A stretch of 11,605 nucleotides of DNA from Arenicella sp. Its GTDB lineage: Bacteria > Pseudomonadota > Gammaproteobacteria > Arenicellales > Arenicellaceae. Positions 7,533-11,605 of the stretch are shown in pieces (position 1 is the stretch's first letter; the number at the start of each line of letters is the position of its first letter). Below the pieces are notes generated by a model, which saw only the letters and a program-made list of their open reading frames with translations, was not told where the DNA came from and made no database searches. The position numbers were made by a program, and so were the translations under genes. The DNA lies in contig JAHHOC010000084.1 of the NCBI GenBank assembly GCA_018677115.1, positions 1-11,605 on the forward strand, given 5' to 3'.

Positions 7533-8558
7533 TTAATCCCAATTTAAAATTACTTTGCCTGATTGACCGGAACCCATCGCATCGAATCCAAGTTGAAAGT
7601 CGGTGTAATCAAAACGATGGGTAATGATGGGCGTCAAATCGAGACCACATTCGACCAGCACCGACATCTTGTACCAGCTTTCATACATTTCCCGACCATA
7701 AATACCCTTGATCGTTAACATGTTGAAGATCACCGGATTCCAATCCATAGGGCTGGCTTCGGAGGGCAGGCCCAGCATGGCAATTTTGCCGCCATGGCCC
7801 ATATTATTGATCATGTCGTGAAATGCCCGTGGATTACCCGACATCTCCAGACCGACATCAAAGCCCTCACTCATATTGAGCTGCGCCTGAACGTCTGCCA
7901 GATCCTCGTCAGCAACGTTTACCGTGTGTGTTACGCCCAGCTGTTTTGCCAGCTCGAGGCGCCAAGGATTTACATCGGTAATCACCACATGCCGGGCACC
8001 GCTGTGTACACAGACCGCTGCCGCCATTACGCCAATAGGGCCGGCGCCGGTAATCAGCACATCTTCACCCAGCACATCAAATTGCAGGGCAGTATGCACA
8101 GCATTACCGAAGGGGTCGAAGATAGCAGCCACATCGAGATCGATATTGGGCCGGTGCACCCAGACATTTGCCATCGGCAGTGAGATGTATTCTGCAAAAG
8201 CACCTTGCTGATCAACTCCGATGCCGCTGGTGTGGGCGCACAGGTGCCGACGGCCTGCCATACAATTGCGACAGCGACCGCAGACTACATGACCCTCGCC
8301 TGAGACGATTTGACCGACTTCAAAGTCGTTAACATTGTCGCCAACTTCAACAATTTCGCCTACGAACTCATGACCGGTTACCATTGGCACCGGGATGGTG
8401 TTTTTGGCCCACTCATTCCAATGGTAGATGTGCATATCGGTGCCGCAGATTGCGGTGCGCAACACTTTCACCAGCACATCGTTGATACCCATGACAGGCA
8501 TATCGATGTCCATCATCCAGAGGCCTTCTTCAGCTTTGCTTTTGACCAGTGCCTTCAT
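7533..8558 (-). CDS. tdh: L-threonine 3-dehydrogenase
   Basis: This zinc-dependent medium-chain dehydrogenase oxidises L-threonine with NAD+ to 2-amino-3-ketobutyrate, the substrate of the adjacent kbl product. Its 341 residues equal the E. coli enzyme's length. Catalytic zinc ligands are C38 (in [11 protein letters not shown]), H63 and E64 (GHEFVGEI). The structural zinc site is C93, C96, C99 and C107 ([15 protein letters not shown]). The Rossmann motif GAGPIG is followed by an acidic residue in VITDVN, consistent with NAD specificity. The start ATG at 8558 gives the canonical [15 protein letters not shown]-terminus; the ribosome site before it is weak (GGA about 10 nt away). It is the first gene of the tdh-kbl unit and is divergent from sdaA across a 152-bp gap. 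The enzyme is cytoplasmic. Confidence 0.97.
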   Translation of the reverse strand: MKALVKSKAEEGLWMMDIDMPVMGINDVLVKVLRTAICGTDMHIYHWNEWAKNTIPVPMVTGHEFVGEIVEVGDNVNDFEVGQIVSGEGHVVCGRCRNCMAGRRHLCAHTSGIGVDQQGAFAEYISLPMANVWVHRPNIDLDVAAIFDPFGNAVHTALQFDVLGEDVLITGAGPIGVMAAAVCVHSGARHVVITDVNPWRLELAKQLGVTHTVNVADEDLADVQAQLNMSEGFDVGLEMSGNPRAFHDMINNMGHGGKIAMLGLPSEASPMDWNPVIFNMLTIKGIYGREMYESWYKMSVLVECGLDLTPIITHRFDYTDFQLGFDAMGSGQSGKVILNWD

Positions 8559-8710
8559 TGCATATTTATCCGGAGAACTAACCGTGAGCCCCCTAGCTTA
8601 GCACAGTGGCTGAGACCGATTTGAGTCGCAATTCAGCCTAATTCCAGACTAGCCATTGACTATACTTGGATAATATATTGCGGCAAAACCACTAACAGAT
8701 CGGGGCAGCA
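8559..8710. promoter_or_regulatory. Divergent tdh / sdaA intergenic regulatory region
   Basis: This 152-bp gap must hold promoters for both tdh-kbl (minus) and sdaA (plus). On the sdaA side it is AT-rich: TATATT at 8674-8679 matches five of six -10 positions and has TAGCCA (8650-8655, four of six) 18 bp upstream. TATACT at 8661-8666 is another -10-like hexamer, and TTGACT at 8656-8661 is a good -35 but has no -10 at proper spacing. On the tdh side no convincing pair is visible. I see no riboswitch core and no clear operator palindrome. Confidence 0.35.
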
Positions 8711-10123
8711 GTGACGATTAGCGTACTGGATCTTTTTAAAATTGGTATCGGCCCATCGTCCTCGCACACGGTGGGACCGATGTATGCTGCCAAGTGGTTT
8801 GTTGACGAGCTCCACCGCTACGGAAAGCTGGACCAGGTTAATCGCGTTAAAGCAGAAATGTTTGGATCCCTGGGCGCGACCGGCAAAGGTCATGGCACAC
8901 CGAAAGCGGTGGTTCTTGGCTTGATGGGGGAGAGTCCTGAGACGGTTGATGTAGAACAGGCGCAGGCCAGGGTTGATGAGGCTGAACAGTCAAATTCTCT
9001 GAAACTGGCCAGAGGCCAGGTGGTCAACTTTGATTTTAATGAGGATATCGTGCTTTACCGCAAGGAGTCGCTGGCATTCCATGCTAATGGCATGCGGTTT
9101 ACCGCCTATGACGCTGTAGATAACGACTTGCTTAAAAAGATTTATTATTCGGTAGGCGGTGGTTTTGTTATTGACGACCAGGTGGCTCAGGCCGAGGGAG
9201 ATGACTCGCCGATCATCGCCGATGAGCGAAAACTGACCTATCCGTTTACCACTGCCAAGGGCCTGTTGGAATTGACCGCTGAAACCGGGTTGTCGATATC
9301 CGATTTAATGCTGGCCAACGAAGCGGCATGGCGGCCGGAACATGAAACCCGGGCCAGCTTATTGGAAATCTGGCAGGTCATGCAGGCCTGCGTGGACAAA
9401 GGTCTGGTTGAAGAGGGGATTTTACCCGGTGGGCTGAAGGTGAAGCGCCGTGCAAAACATCTGCATCAGCAGCTCCTCAGGAAGCCGGAACAGTGTTTGT
9501 CAGACCCACTGTCAATTCTCGATTGGGTTTCATTGTATGCGCTGGCAGTGAATGAAGAAAACGCCGCCGGTGGCCGCATAGTCACCGCACCAACCAACGG
9601 TGCAGCCGGAATAATTCCCGCGGTGTTGCATTACTATGAACGCTTCGTTCCGCGCGCAAATGACGAAGGTATTATCCGTTTCTTATTGACCGCAGGCGCG
9701 ATTGGTATCCTGTATAAAGAAAATGCTTCAATCAGCGGTGCCGAAGTCGGCTGTCAGGGCGAGGTGGGCTCGGCCTGCTCGATGGCTGCTGGTGCGCTGG
9801 CCGAAGCCTTGGGTGGGACCCCGGGTCAAGTAGAAAATGCAGCAGAAATTGCCATGGAACATAATCTTGGGCTGACCTGTGACCCTATCGGTGGGCTGGT
9901 CCAGGTTCCCTGTATCGAGCGCAACGCGATGGCGTCAGTCAAAGCCATTCACGCGGCAAGAATGGCGATGCGCGGCGATGGCTCGCATTTTGTATCTCTG
10001 GACAAAGTGATCCGCACCATGCGGGATACGGGCCGCGACATGCAGGATAAGTACAAGGAAACAGCCCGAGGCGGCCTCGCACTGAACGTGATTGAAGTGC
10101 CGGTGAGTGTGGTGGAGTGTTAG
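8711..10123 (+). CDS. sdaA: L-serine dehydratase (L-serine ammonia-lyase), single-chain 4Fe-4S type
   Basis: This iron-sulfur enzyme deaminates L-serine to pyruvate and ammonia in the cytoplasm. The 470 residues begin [21 protein letters not shown], the signature of the beta domain, with [14 protein letters not shown] near residues 53-66. The catalytic alpha domain follows, with [14 protein letters not shown] (293-306). Likely cluster ligands are C348 (GCQGEVG), C390 (TCDPIGG) and C401 (VPCIERNAM); their 42- and 53-residue spacings are those I recall for the Legionella enzyme. The last residue is a cysteine (C470), matching the C-terminal cysteine that enters the active site in that structure. 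The start is GTG at 8711, with GGGG at 8702-8705 as a weak ribosome site. The enzyme is slightly longer than the common 454-460. Divergent from tdh-kbl, it extends threonine/glycine/serine breakdown to pyruvate. The symbol follows E. coli usage; sdaB would be an equivalent label. Confidence 0.95.
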   Translation: MTISVLDLFKIGIGPSSSHTVGPMYAAKWFVDELHRYGKLDQVNRVKAEMFGSLGATGKGHGTPKAVVLGLMGESPETVDVEQAQARVDEAEQSNSLKLARGQVVNFDFNEDIVLYRKESLAFHANGMRFTAYDAVDNDLLKKIYYSVGGGFVIDDQVAQAEGDDSPIIADERKLTYPFTTAKGLLELTAETGLSISDLMLANEAAWRPEHETRASLLEIWQVMQACVDKGLVEEGILPGGLKVKRRAKHLHQQLLRKPEQCLSDPLSILDWVSLYALAVNEENAAGGRIVTAPTNGAAGIIPAVLHYYERFVPRANDEGIIRFLLTAGAIGILYKENASISGAEVGCQGEVGSACSMAAGALAEALGGTPGQVENAAEIAMEHNLGLTCDPIGGLVQVPCIERNAMASVKAIHAARMAMRGDGSHFVSLDKVIRTMRDTGRDMQDKYKETARGGLALNVIEVPVSVVEC

Positions 10124-10156
10124 CTCCGCTGCCGATACCCAATGAACGGGACCAGG

Positions 10157-11257
10157 TTACATATTAATCACAATTTTGCCGCGTGCCCGACCGCTCTCGG
10201 AGTAACGAATTGCTTCAGGCACCTCGCTTAAACCATAGCGCCTGTCTATCACCGATTTGATTTTTCCGTCACCCATCAGTTGCGCCAGCGTAGCCATATC
10301 TGGTTGATTGAATTTAGCCAGAAAACCCTTCAACTGCTGATCCACAAAGGGGCGGGTAATCATCGCCACCAATCCGTTTTTGAATGGACCAACCCAATCG
10401 CTACTCGGGCCGCCGACCATCACCAGCGTACCTTCTGGTTTCAGCGCTTTACGCAATTTCGGGATGGACCAGTTGCCGACGTTGTCAATGATCAGATCGT
10501 ATTGCTTGCCAGACTCGACAAAGTCTTCTTTTTTGTAATTAACGACATAGTCAGCACCCAGAGATTTCACCATATCGACGTTGCGTGTGCTACACACGCC
10601 GGTAACTTCGGCTCCCATAGATTTGGCTATCTGCACTGCAAAAGTGCCGACCCCGCCCGATGCTCCGTTAATCAGCACCGACTGGCCGGCTTGCAATTGA
10701 CCGCTGTCACGCAAAGCCTGTAATGCGGTTATCGCAGCGATCGGTACTGCGGCGGCCTGCTCAAATGTAGTGTTTGCGGGCATATGGGTGATTGAGCGTG
10801 TAGCTTGCACGGTAACATATTCAGCAAACGCCCCATTAGCGGGACCAAACACGCGATCGCCAGGTTTGAAGCCGGTGACTGCAGCACCCACCGCTTCGAT
10901 CGTACCCGCATAATCGCTGCCGATTCGCGGGTCACTGGGCGCGCCGATCCCGCTCATCAGGCGCATTATGTAGGGAGAGCCACGCATATAGTGCCAATCC
11001 ATTGGATTGACTCCAGCCGCTTGGACTTTGACCAATACCTCATCTTCGTCAATGTCTGGCTTTGTGACATCGGTCAACTCGAGCACTTCAGGGCCGCCAT
11101 AGCAGCGGTAGGTTATGGCTTGCATGCTGTTTGCAGAATCTTCCGCAGCTGGCCGCTCACCGCAATCCGATGTATAGCCAATGGTGACAATTAGCGCCAG
11201 CACCAAAAGACCTATAATAATGCCGACTACACCGAGAATTTTTGTGAATAGACCCAT
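10157..11257 (-). CDS. Zinc-free quinone-oxidoreductase-like MDR protein with N-terminal membrane segment
   Basis: The 366-residue product has a single hydrophobic segment at about residues 7-28, a short acidic linker (DCGERPAAEDS), then a complete medium-chain reductase from M45 (MQAITYRCYGGPEVLEL). Landmarks include AAGVNPMDWHYMRG (80-93), GSDYAGTIEAVG (113-124), GDRVFG and the NADPH-binding NGASGGVG (197-204). The zinc-binding cysteines of alcohol dehydrogenases are absent, placing it with the quinone oxidoreductase/NAD(P)-dependent zeta-crystallin group. The frame is open from 11509, but ATG 11257 is chosen because AGGAGG lies 8 nt upstream and a TATAAT box precedes it. Substrate is unknown. 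Most relatives are soluble, so the anchor is unusual; M45 would be the start of a soluble form. The gene converges on sdaA with a 33-bp gap. Confidence 0.88.
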   Translation of the reverse strand: MGLFTKILGVVGIIIGLLVLALIVTIGYTSDCGERPAAEDSANSMQAITYRCYGGPEVLELTDVTKPDIDEDEVLVKVQAAGVNPMDWHYMRGSPYIMRLMSGIGAPSDPRIGSDYAGTIEAVGAAVTGFKPGDRVFGPANGAFAEYVTVQATRSITHMPANTTFEQAAAVPIAAITALQALRDSGQLQAGQSVLINGASGGVGTFAVQIAKSMGAEVTGVCSTRNVDMVKSLGADYVVNYKKEDFVESGKQYDLIIDNVGNWSIPKLRKALKPEGTLVMVGGPSSDWVGPFKNGLVAMITRPFVDQQLKGFLAKFNQPDMATLAQLMGDGKIKSVIDRRYGLSEVPEAIRYSESGRARGKIVINM

Positions 11258-11265
11258 TGGGGTGA

Positions 11266-11271
11266 CCTCCT
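11266..11271 (-). promoter_or_regulatory. Strong Shine-Dalgarno of the MDR oxidoreductase
   Basis: The reverse strand reads AGGAGG here, 8 nt before the ATG at 11257. It is the best ribosome binding site seen in the window, and it fixes the start so that the membrane segment is part of the translated product. Confidence 0.8.
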
Positions 11272-11282
11272 GATTTGCGCGC

Positions 11283-11310
11283 ATTATACGCTGCCAGATT
11301 GAAATTGCAG
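11283..11310 (-). promoter_or_regulatory. Candidate sigma-70 promoter of the MDR oxidoreductase
   Basis: The reverse strand carries a perfect TATAAT at 11288-11283. The best -35 within allowed spacing is CTGCAA (11310-11305, 16 bp spacer, three of six). Transcription would start near 11276, leaving a short leader that contains the Shine-Dalgarno. The -10 match is strong, but the -35 is poor, so activator help may be needed. Confidence 0.4.
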
Positions 11311-11390
11311 CCGCAGAGAAAATTATCTGCCTGATGCTGACGCGGGCAATGTTAATATGTCGCCCATTGAGAATCCACTGAGAACTAGTA

Positions 11391-11597
11391 ATGAACCGTT
11401 TATTGATTTTAACTGTGTTCGCAGGTCTGGCATTGTCGGCCTGTTCAGAACCAACCAAGCCCACCGGCACAGCTGCAGATGCGGAAAAACAAATGAAACA
11501 AGACAGCAATCCCTTTTACTCAGATAGTGCGCTATATATGCAACATCCGCCGTTTGATGTCATACAGAACGCTCACTATGCGCCTGCTTTCGAATAA
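11391..11597 (+). CDS. Lipoprotein frame resembling the N-terminus of an M3 family peptidase, cut by in-frame TAA
   Basis: The frame encodes 68 residues. It has a lipoprotein signal peptide with lipobox LSAC (15-18), so C18 would be lipidated, and serine at +2 favours the outer membrane. A polar linker follows, then NPFYSDSALYMQHPPFDVIQNAHYAPAFE. That closely resembles the start of the mature part of exported M3 peptidyl-dipeptidases (Dcp/oligopeptidase A relatives), in which a phrase like NPL...PPFD.I...Y.PAFE.GM leads into several hundred more residues. Here TAA (11595-11597) comes after PAFE, and the next two codons in the same frame are GGT ATG (Gly-Met), as the family would predict. The gene may therefore be a nonsense-mutated pseudogene, contain a base-call error, or be a real short lipoprotein. 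The window ends 8 nt later, so I cannot see the rest. No strong ribosome site is visible. Confidence 0.6.
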   Translation: MNRLLILTVFAGLALSACSEPTKPTGTAADAEKQMKQDSNPFYSDSALYMQHPPFDVIQNAHYAPAFE

Positions 11598-11605
11598 GGT
11601 ATGGC

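Noticed and set aside
8559..8710. Possible glycine or other riboswitch upstream of tdh or sdaA
   Set aside because: No conserved aptamer core or paired helices typical of glycine riboswitches are visible, and the gap is too short for a tandem aptamer plus promoters.
10112..10129. Hairpin GTGGAG / CTCCGC around the sdaA stop codon as a terminator
   Set aside because: The stem is six pairs with one G-T wobble, and no T-run follows on either strand, so it does not fit an intrinsic terminator.
11352..11358. TTAATAT as a -10 box for the lipoprotein gene
   Set aside because: Only four of six positions match in TAATAT, and no acceptable -35 lies 16-18 bp upstream.
1..11605. Mobile elements, CRISPR arrays, tRNA or rRNA genes
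   Set aside because: No transposase or integrase gene, regular spaced repeats, or cloverleaf/rRNA-like sequence was seen on either strand.

Overview
The window looks like a piece of chromosome from a Gram-negative proteobacterium, most likely a marine-type gammaproteobacterium. The reasons are several exported c-type cytochromes, a lipobox-bearing lipoprotein, an E. coli-like tdh-kbl pair, and a SdaA with the Fe-S spacing and terminal cysteine of the Legionella-type enzyme. This assignment is inferred from gene content; the species cannot be named. Coding density is high, and no RNA genes, insertion sequences, CRISPR arrays or attachment sites were seen. No gap between genes exceeds about 160 bases if the uncertain small ORF at 1225-1389 is counted. 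Without it, the longest gap is the 303 bases at 1097-1399.

Layout. (1) 1-1096, minus: the N-terminal 365 residues of a DUF819-family membrane protein, running off the left edge. (2) 1225-5388, plus: a compact cluster made of a possible 54-residue ORF, a class I SAM methyltransferase, a diheme cytochrome c4-like protein, a diheme MauG/cytochrome c peroxidase-family protein, and a right-handed beta-helix protein that ends in a monoheme cytochrome c domain. (3) 5385-8558, minus: an EamA/DMT transporter, kbl and tdh. tdh and kbl are 4 nt apart and form the threonine-to-glycine pathway. (4) 8711-10123, plus: sdaA, L-serine dehydratase, divergent from tdh. (5) 10157-11257, minus: a zinc-free quinone-oxidoreductase-like MDR protein with an N-terminal membrane segment. 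(6) 11391-11597, plus: a lipoprotein reading frame that looks like the first 68 residues of an M3 peptidase, cut by an in-frame TAA just before the window ends.

How the genes fit together. In tdh-kbl/sdaA, threonine is oxidised to 2-amino-3-ketobutyrate and cleaved with CoA to glycine and acetyl-CoA. Serine, which can be made from glycine by enzymes encoded elsewhere, is deaminated to pyruvate. The divergent layout makes one small amino-acid catabolism locus. The cytochrome cluster is the least understood part. Its tight spacing suggests one transcript and one envelope redox process. The peroxidase-family member has Tyr rather than Met where I expect the second haem's distal ligand, as in MauG, so a protein- or ligand-oxidising role beside the beta-helix protein is a reasonable hypothesis, but it is not demonstrated here.
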